This document shows positions 1-9,000 of a stretch of 49,697 nucleotides of DNA, piece by piece. The notes beneath the pieces were generated by a model. It was not told the origin of the DNA. It did not search any database and saw only the letters and a list, made by a program, of their open reading frames with translations. Within the stretch, counting starts at the first letter, position 1. The number at the start of each line of letters is the position of its first letter. Both the position numbers and the translations under genes were made by a program. Source of the stretch: Microcaldota archaeon (GTDB lineage Archaea > Micrarchaeota > Micrarchaeia > Anstonellales > JAGGVH01); NCBI GenBank assembly GCA_020854835.1, contig JAHKLX010000096.1, positions 1 to 49,697 on the forward strand, written 5' to 3'.

Positions 1-1008
1 GTTTTCACACATGGATGCAAACTCAGATCTTTTTGTAGAATCAGTTAACAAAAGATTAAGATTTTCAAGTGTAAGCTCATCGATTGATGTGAGCAGGTGA
101 ACTGCATAAAAAACAATTCTTTCAGCATATTTGTTTTCCTGTCCGATTGTTGCAGTTATTGTGTTTGCAATGAGTTGAACTTGAAGAGGGCTTTTATCCC
201 CTCCTGTATCGAGAGGTTCGATATAGTTGTCTTTAAAATTTACAATTTTAGCTTTTGGAAATATTTTTGCAAATTCGTCATGTGGATCAATCAAAACAAT
301 GTTTGCATCTTTGTATTTTTGTTTTATTGCTTTTATCTGCATTTCCAAGTATCTGCTCTTACCGCAACCTGAAGTACCAACAATCAGCCCATGCTGGAAA
401 GGGTCAAAAGTATCAACCCCTATTTTGGTGCTGTCATATTCAAATAAAGGATATTCTGATGTCAGATTCATCATCTTTGGGACTGGATCTAAAATTTTAA
501 TATAAAACGCAGGGTTTTTTTCCAAATCAATTTCAAAAAACTTGGAGGGATTTAAAATAAACACCATACTTTTTCTTCCGTCTTTTGTGACCATTGATCC
601 AAATCCGTAAAATCCTCCAAGAACCCTGATGATCTTTATTCTAAATTCTTGAACTTTTTCTTTAACTAAATAATCAAACATATTTCCAGATTTAATAAAT
701 TGCATTCCTGTAGGTATTCTCCCATTAAATATTTCAACATCTTTTGGTTTTTCAAGTTTAAAGGGAAAAAGTAAAGGTGCTTGAAGGTAGAGGTTTTTTC
801 TATCGTTTACATACATTTTGAGTGTGTTTCCTTTACATTGTATTAAGAGATCAATTCCACGAAGTGAAAGTATTTGTGAAAAATCAATCAATCCAAATAT
901 GGGCGCCCTTGTACTAATTAAATTATTGAAAAAGTTTTTATTATCATCAGTTGTAACCTTTTCGGAATATATGAAATATTCAATATATTTTTTTATTTGT
1001 TTTTTCAT
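1..1008 (-). CDS. HerA/VirB4-like P-loop ATPase (N-terminal 336 residues; runs off the left edge)
   Basis: The frame is open from an ATG at 1008 to base 1, so the C-terminus lies outside the window. Residues 1-205 have no motif I recognise. A Walker A motif, GTSGCGKS, lies at about 211-218. It is followed near 238-246 by VLIDPHDEF, the strand-plus-DPH signature that follows the P-loop in HerA/FtsK-superfamily ATPases of the DUF87/VirB4 type. These are ring ATPases that pump DNA or protein. Walker B and the arginine finger are not in view. A run of five G's sits 8-9 nt before the ATG. Two TATA-like boxes lie upstream on this strand, at about 1028-1035 and 1070-1078. Which HerA subfamily it belongs to (DNA-end resection, conjugation-like or other) cannot be told. 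Confidence 0.8.
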   Translation of the reverse strand, partial: MKKQIKKYIEYFIYSEKVTTDDNKNFFNNLISTRAPIFGLIDFSQILSLRGIDLLIQCKGNTLKMYVNDRKNLYLQAPLLFPFKLEKPKDVEIFNGRIPTGMQFIKSGNMFDYLVKEKVQEFRIKIIRVLGGFYGFGSMVTKDGRKSMVFILNPSKFFEIDLEKNPAFYIKILDPVPKMMNLTSEYPLFEYDSTKIGVDTFDPFQHGLIVGTSGCGKSRYLEMQIKAIKQKYKDANIVLIDPHDEFAKIFPKAKIVNFKDNYIEPLDTGGDKSPLQVQLIANTITATIGQENKYAERIVFYAVHLLTSIDELTLENLNLLLTDSTKRSEFASMCEN

Positions 1009-1244
1009 CTTCTTCAACCCCCATATTTTTATATTTTACCACACACTACATTAGTAGTGATGGTCAGAGTATATAAACTTTGTTTGTAAATGGTGTTTTA
1101 TAGGGAAAGATATATGAATAAATTTGTCCATAAAACAAATTTTTTTTGTATTTAAGAGGATGACTTTAACACTTTTCATCAAAATCAGTTTATTAGTTTA
1201 ACATTATAAAACTTATAAGGAATATTATTCAATTTTTAGAAAGG

Positions 1245-1252
1245 TTTATATA
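1245..1252 (+). promoter_or_regulatory. TATA box of the tandem Lrp gene
   Basis: TTTATATA lies 24-31 nt before the ATG at 1276. This spacing puts the transcription start at or next to the start codon, so the mRNA is probably leaderless. No ribosome binding site is visible in between. Confidence 0.6.
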
Positions 1253-1275
1253 TTTTTTTATCTAAAAAATAAGAT

Positions 1276-2304
1276 ATGGTTAAAAAAAACATTAAACCTG
1301 CGCAAAAGCCAAAAACTCTTCCAAAAGCCAATCCAAAAAAGAAAAATTACTTGGATAAGCTTGATAGCAGAATTATTGAATCTATTGTTAAAGATCCTCG
1401 AATCAGTATCAAAAAGCTTGCACGTTCTGCGGGGTGTTCTGAGCAGGTTGCATCTTATCGTTTAAATCGTTTAATTAGTCGTGGCATTATTGGCATGTTA
1501 AACGCAGTGGTTAATATGAATTATTTGGGTTTTGAACATTATCGTATTTTCTTTAAATTAAAAAAAGTTGATCCTGACTCAATAAGAAAAGTATGTGAAT
1601 TTTTTGAAAGCTGTTGGGGAGTGTACAACGTAACAACTTTGGGAGGAAAATACGATTTGTTTGTTAATGTTTTTGTAAGAAACTATTTGGATTATGATGA
1701 TTTTATTGATTCATGTTACACTCATTTCCCTGAAATAATTGGAGAAATAGACGATGTTTATGTAAAGAATTACTATATTTATCCATTCAAACATATGTTG
1801 CCAGAGGGCCAAGGAATTGGTAAAGCAATTTCAATCCCTGTGAGTTATAAAACTGTTACAATAGATGAAATAGACAAACAAATTTTAGACAACCTTTCCT
1901 CTAATTGCCGGTTAACAAGTGTTGATCTTTCCAATATCATCCGTGTAAATTACAAGACAATTCTTTATCGCATAAAAGGTTTAGAGGAAAAAAATATTAT
2001 CAAAGGATATCATGTATTTGTTGATGATAAAGTTTACAAACAATATTTTGTTGTTTTTTCTTTGGGTTCATATTACAAAGAAACTGAAACAAAAATTTTC
2101 AATTATCTTTCCGTACATCCGTTAATCTGCTCAGCAACAAAACAATTTGGAAAATGGCAGTTAATGGTTACTGTTAATGCGCGGGACGAAAATGAGGTTA
2201 AGGCTTTTATAATTAATTTCAGAGAACAGTTCAAAAATGTTAGAGATTATGAAGTCTTGCCTGTTACAAAAACATATTATGTTAATATGTTCCCGCATTA
2301 TTAA
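1276..2304 (+). CDS. Tandem Lrp/AsnC-family transcriptional regulator
   Basis: This 342-residue protein contains two consecutive Lrp-like modules. The first HTH is at about 26-72 (LDSRIIESIVKDPRIS, then LARSAGCSEQVASYRLNRL), followed by a sensor-like alpha/beta segment (about 78-165, with TTLGGKYDLFVNV). The second HTH is at about 193-243 (IDEIDKQILDNLSSNCRLTS, then YKTILYRIKGLEEKNIIKGY), again followed by a sensor-like segment to the end. Most Lrp proteins have one module of about 150 residues, so this is a duplicated form. The N-terminal 24 residues are lysine- and proline-rich. The gene converges on the PLP enzyme gene and overlaps its end by 4 nt. Its targets are unknown. Confidence 0.85.
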   Translation: MVKKNIKPAQKPKTLPKANPKKKNYLDKLDSRIIESIVKDPRISIKKLARSAGCSEQVASYRLNRLISRGIIGMLNAVVNMNYLGFEHYRIFFKLKKVDPDSIRKVCEFFESCWGVYNVTTLGGKYDLFVNVFVRNYLDYDDFIDSCYTHFPEIIGEIDDVYVKNYYIYPFKHMLPEGQGIGKAISIPVSYKTVTIDEIDKQILDNLSSNCRLTSVDLSNIIRVNYKTILYRIKGLEEKNIIKGYHVFVDDKVYKQYFVVFSLGSYYKETETKIFNYLSVHPLICSATKQFGKWQLMVTVNARDENEVKAFIINFREQFKNVRDYEVLPVTKTYYVNMFPHY

Positions 2305-4292
2305 TCTTTTCTTTCATATGTTCCTTCCGGCATCTCTTTTAGTTGTTCTCTAGTGACATATATTATTCTAGTGCTTCCGCTGTTTTTTCCAGGTGTTTCA
2401 ATTCTCACAATTCTTGATTTATCAAAGACAGAGTTCCATATTCCCTTTATCCTCGCTTTTAATTTTTGCAATGGGCCCAATTCTTCGTAATAGTACCCAT
2501 AATCTCCAGAGGGCAATCTGTATCGATAATCCACCGAACAATCGTAAACAGTATCACAATGAATTTCTCCGTTTTGTATGGCTCTTTCCCTTTCCCAAGG
2601 ATAATAATTTTCCACCCATAAATCTGGGTATTGTTGATTGTCTGCGATCACTTTCATCATATGGGGGGAAAGTCTAGGGGGTAAGAATCTATATGCATAT
2701 ACAATAGTATCTCCTCCTGATCTATAATAATGAATACTTGTATCAATTCTTTCTGTATTAATTCCGTAGTCATTTAGGAATTTCATATATCCTGCTATTG
2801 ATAACTCTCCATATTTCTCAGTGTAACGTTGTTCAATATATCTTAATGATATGTCCATACTTCTAACTTCTGATATATCCTCTTTGTTATCTAATGTCAT
2901 AACCATACTATTTTTTTGGTATTGCTCGTATAAAATTTGTTCTATTACGTAATCCTCTGCATCCTGCATTGCAGTGAAATTATTTTTATAGAATGGTTTG
3001 TAGGCAGACATTCCTGCTACAAAAAGAACTACTGCTGAAGTGATATAAATGGCAGGTTTAACCCACCATTTTGGTTTGATATACATTTTAGGGTTAACAC
3101 CTTTACCTGTGTTGATAATCACAACATCATCTTTATCTTTTAAATCTATTTTCTCAGAATTAAGAATTTTTCTTGCTCCTGCGAACGCAGCAACACTGGC
3201 AGGTTCAACATTGTATTCATTTCCAACAACTTTCATTTCATTTTCAAGTTCTTCTTTTGAAATACATGTGATTTGTAATTTAGAATATTTCAACATTAAT
3301 TTTTTGATTTTAGACCAGAATGGTGAAGTGGGCGTTTCCAGGCTAGGCGCGCCTGAAGACTCTTTTGTATGCACAAAGACTCCACCATCTGATCTATATT
3401 CTATGTTGAGTATTCTTTTTCGATATTCAATGTCAGTTTCATTTTTTAATCTCTCAAAATTTGAAAAACAACTTCCTTTTGAAGTCACTGCAACAATTTT
3501 TGGAATAATTTTTCCTTCTTTTTCACAAATTTCAATTATTGCTGATGCAGTATTGTAAAATAACTCTCCACTTCCTAATGGCAGAAAAATCATTTTAGGG
3601 TTTGGATGTTCTGTTAAAATTTTCTGAGCAAACAAATTATATCCTTGTTCTTTTTCTGCAATACCCCCAATGATTTTAATTTGACTTAAAGAAACTCTTT
3701 TTTTAACTGCATCATGAGCAATTTCTTTTAAATCATTTGGATGTAATTCTTTGGATAAATCCACTTTTTTAACAATAACTGCACCATGTGATTTTCTTGC
3801 CAATTTCCTTAATTCTTTGCGCGCTTTTTTATTTGTATTTTTATCTATTATAACAACTGCAGTTCTTTTTTTATTTTCAATTCCGCTTAACCTACAGTTT
3901 CTCTCCCACTCTTTGCACATTGAGCCTAAGGAGAAACCCGAATTACCAGAGGTTATGTGCACGTAGATCTGTTCTTCTTCTTTATCAGCATCCTGTTTCA
4001 AAACACTCAAATTTCTTCTGTCTTTGAAAGTTCCAAAAGGATTGTTGCTTTCATCAATAATGTGGACATTAATATCTAATTCTCCGTACATTCCGCCGAA
4101 CTTGGGATTGTTTTCAGAATAAACAGTTTCAATTTCTCTAATCATTTTTTTGTTGAGATATAATGTGTGGGCATCTTTATTTCTATCATAAAATTCAGTT
4201 GTTTCAGCTTTCTTTTTTCTTCGTTCAGCCCTCTTATCTTTAAAGGTTTGAATGGTATCGCCTATTTTGTCCACTATTCGCCCTTTGTGCAT
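2301..4292 (-). CDS. Membrane-anchored PLP-dependent enzyme of the threonine/cysteine synthase fold
   Basis: This 663-residue protein has an N-terminal fold-type II PLP enzyme. The Schiff-base lysine motif NPFGTFKDRR places K at about 90. The substrate loop TSGNSG lies at 114-119, a phosphate-binding glycine loop (LPLGSGELF) near 237-245, VEPASVAAFAGARK near 362-375, and VIINTGKG near 391-398. These match threonine synthase, cysteine synthase and related enzymes. A single transmembrane helix follows at about 412-431, after the basic stretch KPKWWVKP. About 230 residues without a recognisable domain lie beyond it. The basic flank suggests the enzyme domain is cytoplasmic and the C-terminal part outside. 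The substrate cannot be assigned. A TATA box 24-32 nt upstream suggests a leaderless mRNA. Confidence 0.8.
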   Translation of the reverse strand: MHKGRIVDKIGDTIQTFKDKRAERRKKKAETTEFYDRNKDAHTLYLNKKMIREIETVYSENNPKFGGMYGELDINVHIIDESNNPFGTFKDRRNLSVLKQDADKEEEQIYVHITSGNSGFSLGSMCKEWERNCRLSGIENKKRTAVVIIDKNTNKKARKELRKLARKSHGAVIVKKVDLSKELHPNDLKEIAHDAVKKRVSLSQIKIIGGIAEKEQGYNLFAQKILTEHPNPKMIFLPLGSGELFYNTASAIIEICEKEGKIIPKIVAVTSKGSCFSNFERLKNETDIEYRKRILNIEYRSDGGVFVHTKESSGAPSLETPTSPFWSKIKKLMLKYSKLQITCISKEELENEMKVVGNEYNVEPASVAAFAGARKILNSEKIDLKDKDDVVIINTGKGVNPKMYIKPKWWVKPAIYITSAVVLFVAGMSAYKPFYKNNFTAMQDAEDYVIEQILYEQYQKNSMVMTLDNKEDISEVRSMDISLRYIEQRYTEKYGELSIAGYMKFLNDYGINTERIDTSIHYYRSGGDTIVYAYRFLPPRLSPHMMKVIADNQQYPDLWVENYYPWERERAIQNGEIHCDTVYDCSVDYRYRLPSGDYGYYYEELGPLQKLKARIKGIWNSVFDKSRIVRIETPGKNSGSTRIIYVTREQLKEMPEGTYERKD

Positions 4293-4315
4293 GTTATATA
4301 TTATGTATATGTGTG

Positions 4316-4324
4316 TTTATAAAT
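4316..4324 (-). promoter_or_regulatory. TATA box of the membrane-anchored PLP enzyme gene
   Basis: ATTTATAAA on the minus strand is centred 28 nt before the ATG at 4292, which predicts a leaderless transcript. Confidence 0.55.
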
Positions 4325-4424
4325 GTATTGTTGTGGATAAAGAAACATCATATATTTAAAATATTCCAACTACTATTTTGATCAGACATTCCTTACTTTA
4401 TGTGGTTATGCCTGTGCAGATATG

Positions 4425-4433
4425 TTTATAAAC
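4425..4433 (+). promoter_or_regulatory. TATA box of the glycosyltransferase gene
   Basis: TTTATAAAC predicts transcription from about 4451-4455. That gives a short 5' leader of some 20-30 nt before the GTG at 4475 or the ATG at 4484. No Shine-Dalgarno-like sequence is seen in the leader. Confidence 0.5.
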
Positions 4434-4474
4434 ATTTTTAACCACAAACAAGTATACACCCAAACAACAAAGCT

Positions 4475-5854
4475 GTGATCACGATGACCCATATAAGAAA
4501 ATTCAGGCCAACCCAAAAGGTTCCTATTCACATTTATGATAGACCTTGGCCCATCGATAAAAAGTTTTTAGGTCAAGCTTTTACAATTGGATACCACGGC
4601 GAGTTTTCAAAATACCCTGTTTTAGTTCATTCTTTTTATCCGCATTCCCCTGCTTTAGCAGATTTTGAAAGAAGAGCTGCTAAAGAGTATTATAGAGTTT
4701 CTTATAACGGAGATGTGAAGATGGATACCATCCTTACAAATGAGATACAAGCGATGATAAGGAATGATATCCAACCTGTTTTAATTTTTCAAACAGCCAA
4801 AAAAGCAGAGTTTTTTTATAATAGATATAGAAAAAGATTCGGCGACAAAGTAAAAATGATATTTTATATGAATTTAATGCCGGAAACTAGTGGTTTTGTT
4901 TATAATGGAAAATTGACTAAGAAAGGTGAAATTTTTGCAAGTTCAGATTATGATGCATACGTTGCGGTAAGTGGTGTGGCTCAAGAAGAATACTTAGATT
5001 ATGGTTTAGCACCAAAAGGCAAAATAGAAGTGATTTCAAATGGAGTTTCTATGAAAACCTATTCTCCTTTGCCCCCTACGGAAAGAGCAGTATGGAGGAC
5101 AAGACTGGGCCTGGAAACAGATTATGTTATTGCTTATAGCGGTAGAGCTAATGAGGGGAAAGGTGTAGATGTATTGTTAGAACTTATGCAGGTTTTCGAG
5201 GATAGAAATTCTTTAAATGAAAATAAATTTAGTTTTCTATTTGCTTTATCTAATGGTCCTGAACGTGCAGAATTTGTAAATGAAATGGCTTACCGTTTTC
5301 CCAAACTTACTAAAAGTAATAGAATAGCAGTTGTTATTGATATTGCAAAATACACAAATGGATATTCCAATCTTCTCGATGCCCCAAGGGGTAGAATCGA
5401 AGTTTTGGATGATACAAGAGAATATTTACTTGAGAGAGTAGATCTGAATCCTGCATTGTTTAAAGGAATTTGTTTCAAACCTGTTCAAGGTATTGCAGAC
5501 ATAACAGTCCAACCTTCATACTCTGAGTCTTTTTCAAATGTGGTTTTAGAATCTATGGCTATTGGAACACCTGTTGTGGCATTAGACTCTGGGGGTCCTG
5601 GTGAACTTATAAGAAACATGGGAGGATACCTTATTACGCCAACAGGATTTGTTCAAAATGATGTTGTAAAAAGAGTTTCCCATAAGGAAGTCAGAGGGCT
5701 AGCAAACCAATTTTTAGAAAACATAATGATCGCTGTTGACGATGTTTCTGTTGATCCTGGTCTAAAACAAGAATTAATTTTGGCAGTTAAAAGAACCGGA
5801 AGAACTGCAAGAGATATGGTAAACTATATAGATAATTTAATTTGGAGATTATAA
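4475..5854 (+). CDS. GT-B glycosyltransferase, GT4/GT1 family
   Basis: This 459-residue protein has a two-lobed GT-B layout. The N-terminal half contains the inter-lobe region IEVISNGVSMKTYSP, and the donor-binding lobe begins with VIAYSGRANEGKGVDVLLEL. Near the C-terminus is the family signature ESFSNVVLESMAIGTPVVA with its E-x7-E pair, followed by GGPGELI. Such enzymes move a sugar from a nucleotide-sugar donor in the cytoplasm. The acceptor (glycolipid, glycan or protein) is not deducible. Start choice: GTG at 4475 gives the longest product, but ATG at 4484 (two codons of sequence lost after the initiator) is equally plausible because no ribosome binding site decides it. The next gene encodes a huge secreted protein with many N-x-S/T sites, so a role in surface glycosylation is possible but inferred. 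Confidence 0.85.
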   Translation: MITMTHIRKFRPTQKVPIHIYDRPWPIDKKFLGQAFTIGYHGEFSKYPVLVHSFYPHSPALADFERRAAKEYYRVSYNGDVKMDTILTNEIQAMIRNDIQPVLIFQTAKKAEFFYNRYRKRFGDKVKMIFYMNLMPETSGFVYNGKLTKKGEIFASSDYDAYVAVSGVAQEEYLDYGLAPKGKIEVISNGVSMKTYSPLPPTERAVWRTRLGLETDYVIAYSGRANEGKGVDVLLELMQVFEDRNSLNENKFSFLFALSNGPERAEFVNEMAYRFPKLTKSNRIAVVIDIAKYTNGYSNLLDAPRGRIEVLDDTREYLLERVDLNPALFKGICFKPVQGIADITVQPSYSESFSNVVLESMAIGTPVVALDSGGPGELIRNMGGYLITPTGFVQNDVVKRVSHKEVRGLANQFLENIMIAVDDVSVDPGLKQELILAVKRTGRTARDMVNYIDNLIWRL

Positions 5855-6015
5855 TCGCATTTTTATACTAATTATAATTTTTTATTAATTGCATTTTAAA
5901 AGAATTTTTTTAGGTTATAGTTTTTTGTTTTATATTCCAACATATACACACCCGAAACAACTTAAACCTTTTTAAGCTTTTCGTAATAATGTATTGTTTA
6001 GTAGGGGGAGAATTA

Positions 6016-6057
6016 ATGAAAATTAATCCTACGTTTGCAAACTTAGAGGTGTTATAA
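6016..6057 (+). CDS. Possible 13-codon leader ORF in front of the giant surface-protein gene
   Basis: ATG at 6016 is preceded 5 nt upstream by GGGGGAG (6004-6010), a strong ribosome binding site. The frame encodes MKINPTFANLEVL and stops with TAA at 6055-6057, one base before the ATG of the giant gene at 6059. The ribosome binding site of the giant gene (GAGGTG, 6046-6051) lies inside this small frame. The layout suggests translational coupling or an attenuator-type leader. Whether the peptide is made cannot be seen. A weak TATA-like TTTTTAAG at about 5970 would place transcription start near 5998. Confidence 0.4.
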   Translation: MKINPTFANLEVL

Positions 6058-6058
6058 T

Positions 6059-9000
6059 ATGAACTATAAATTAGTTTTAATTTTGGCCATAATCGGCATG
6101 ATTTTAGCAACTAGCACAGTGAGTGCATGTCTTCTTTTTAACGATCCTACCACGTGGGACCAAAATGGAAATGGCATTCCTGATGTTGAATCATATAACG
6201 TTTTATCTTATCGTATTGTTGAGGATACTTCCTTATGTTATGGTCAGACTTTTATCCAACTAATTGTTGATGAAGATATCTCTGTAACGTGTGGTGCAGT
6301 TAAATCAAGAGGAGAATTAAAATCAAACCCTATGTATGGGCACGCTGTTATTATAATGCAGGAAAATTCAACTATGCAAGAATGTACTATTGTATCTTTA
6401 TATGAAAATCAATCCACCATTTTGGTAAACGGCTCAAATGTTAAATTAATTGGAAACACCTTTTCTAAATTTGCAGTTTATATAAACAACACAAATGCTC
6501 ATGTTGTAGGGAACAGTTTTCTTGAAACCTATGGAGTGTCAGTCAATGATTATGGTTCTGCTTTAATATTTGATAACAGATTCAGTGGATTAAATTCTCT
6601 TGAAATGAATAATGGTTATGCACATTTTTCATGCAATGCAGTAGACACAACAAATGGTGTAATAATTGAAAACGGTTATGCAGTTGTTGAATACAATACA
6701 ATCACATCAACCAATGCAGTTCAGGTATCTGGTGGAATGGGTGATATTTTATACAACAATATTCTGAGTTCAATACATGGTTTGGTTGCAAGCGGTTCTT
6801 CAGATCATCCTGAAATTTATGATTATGAAGTAATTGGAAATTCTGTACTAAATAGATATGGAACAACAAGTATTGACTGGACTGGGATCGACGCATATTT
6901 TATGGATAATGCTTTTTGTTCGGGATCGGTTTCTGCTGATGGAGAATGGGGAACAGGGAATTATTGTGATTATTCTCTGGACTGCACATCTTGCGAGCTT
7001 TACGATGAAAGATACACTGAATTAGTTTGTCCCTATTCTTACAATGGTGAATTATTAGAGGCATATATTGGTGAGCCAGACGATTATGATTATACAGAGT
7101 TTTTACCAACATATATATACACAAGACCTATTTATGTAAAAGAAATTTATACTACTGATAATTTAACTGTCCACGCAAACAATCTTGAAAATAGAAGATA
7201 TTCTAGATTGGGTGCTATAGGTTTATTCAATGGAATACCTGTGGACGAGGACGATCCATTATTTTCATTTAACAAGGCGCAAGAAGTTGTTGATTTAGAT
7301 TCATCTGAAGTTGATTATTATTATACATATAATTCAGAATATACTAGAAAAGGAAATGAATATTTTGGACTTATATGGTTTCCAAAACTCTATACTACTC
7401 TTGATTCACAATTTATATTGATGAAATTTATTGTTTTAAATTCTCCACCTGAAAACATAACTCTCCATCCTGCAAATGAGAGTACCTTTTTGCCCGATCA
7501 TATTAGCGTGTGGGCAGAAGCAGATGATGCGGATGGCGACGAACTAAACTTTGAATATCATGTAATTTATCCTGATGGTCTAGAACTTCTGAGCAACGAC
7601 GATATTTACACAGAATTTTATGGTCCTGGAACTTATGAATGGTATGTAATCGTGAGCGACGGAGAGGCCTATGTTGAATCAGTGCATTATTTTTTTACTG
7701 TCAACAGAACATCTGGAATAGATGAAATAATTTTTGAGCCTGTTGGTTCTGGTGCAGTTTATGACAGAGTGGATACAATAGATGATTTGATCTGCAGTGT
7801 CAAACCTTCAGGAGTATTTGATTTGGATTATGAATATGTTCAATTCAAGTTTTTTGTAAATGATGTTGAAGTTTATTCAGAGCTTAGTTATGATTATGCA
7901 GATGGTTGGTTCAGTTCTACATTGGATTTCTCACATACACAAAAAGATGATGTGGTGGAATGTAGGGCATACACTATTTGGGACGAATCAAATTATGATT
8001 CTGATGAAATCGTTTCAGCATTTTTAACAATTGAGAACACACCACCTACAATTGATGGTATGCTTCCTGAAAACCATACTTCAGTTAATGATTATTTAGA
8101 AGAAGGAATAATATCTTTCTTAGCTGAAACAAGTGATATTGATGCTGATGAGGTTATATGTACATTATATATAAGTGAATATATAGAAGGCCGTTCTCTA
8201 CCAGATCCTGAAGAATTTTATTCTGAAGATTGTGAATGGGATATAGATATGGAATATGGTAGATACATTTGGTATGTGGTTGCAACAGATGGTGATGATG
8301 ATACTACAAGCGAATTAAGATATTTAAATATCGGCCCACGCACCCCATATATAGAATCTGTTGATTTAATACAAGTCAATGGTGTAAGAGAATACTGGGA
8401 AACATATGATGATATGCTTGTAAACATCAATTTCAATCCTTATTCATCAACAACAGTTGCCCTATTATTCATAGGAGTTAATTGTACTTTAGAGGATTCT
8501 GGTTTTGTATGTGACAGTGAATTAGTCAATACAAGTCTACCTTGTGGAACTGGAAATTGTGAATATGTTTTAGATAATATATATACTAACAAACATGACA
8601 ATTTAACAGTTTATGTTGAGGGATTAACACAAGGAATCTGGGAAGTTCCCAGCCTTAACAATTTCACAGGTTATGTTTACATAAACAACATTCCTCCAGA
8701 ATTCGAGGAATTTTATCCTTTGAACAATACTATAATGTCAGTATACAATGTTGTTGATTTTGAATTCCCTGCAGAAGATTTAGATGATACAATATTGCAT
8801 TACACTATGTATATACACAAGGAAGATATACCAATTCTTTCTTATGAAGGAACAGAACCTTACACAAGCTTTGATCTTTTACCTTATCACGCAGGTAATT
8901 ACACATGGTATGTTGAAGTTACAGATGGTGAGGTTGTTGTAACATCTGAAGTTTATCATTTTGAATTAGTTGATCCCTACCCAACTGGTGAAATTGAAAT

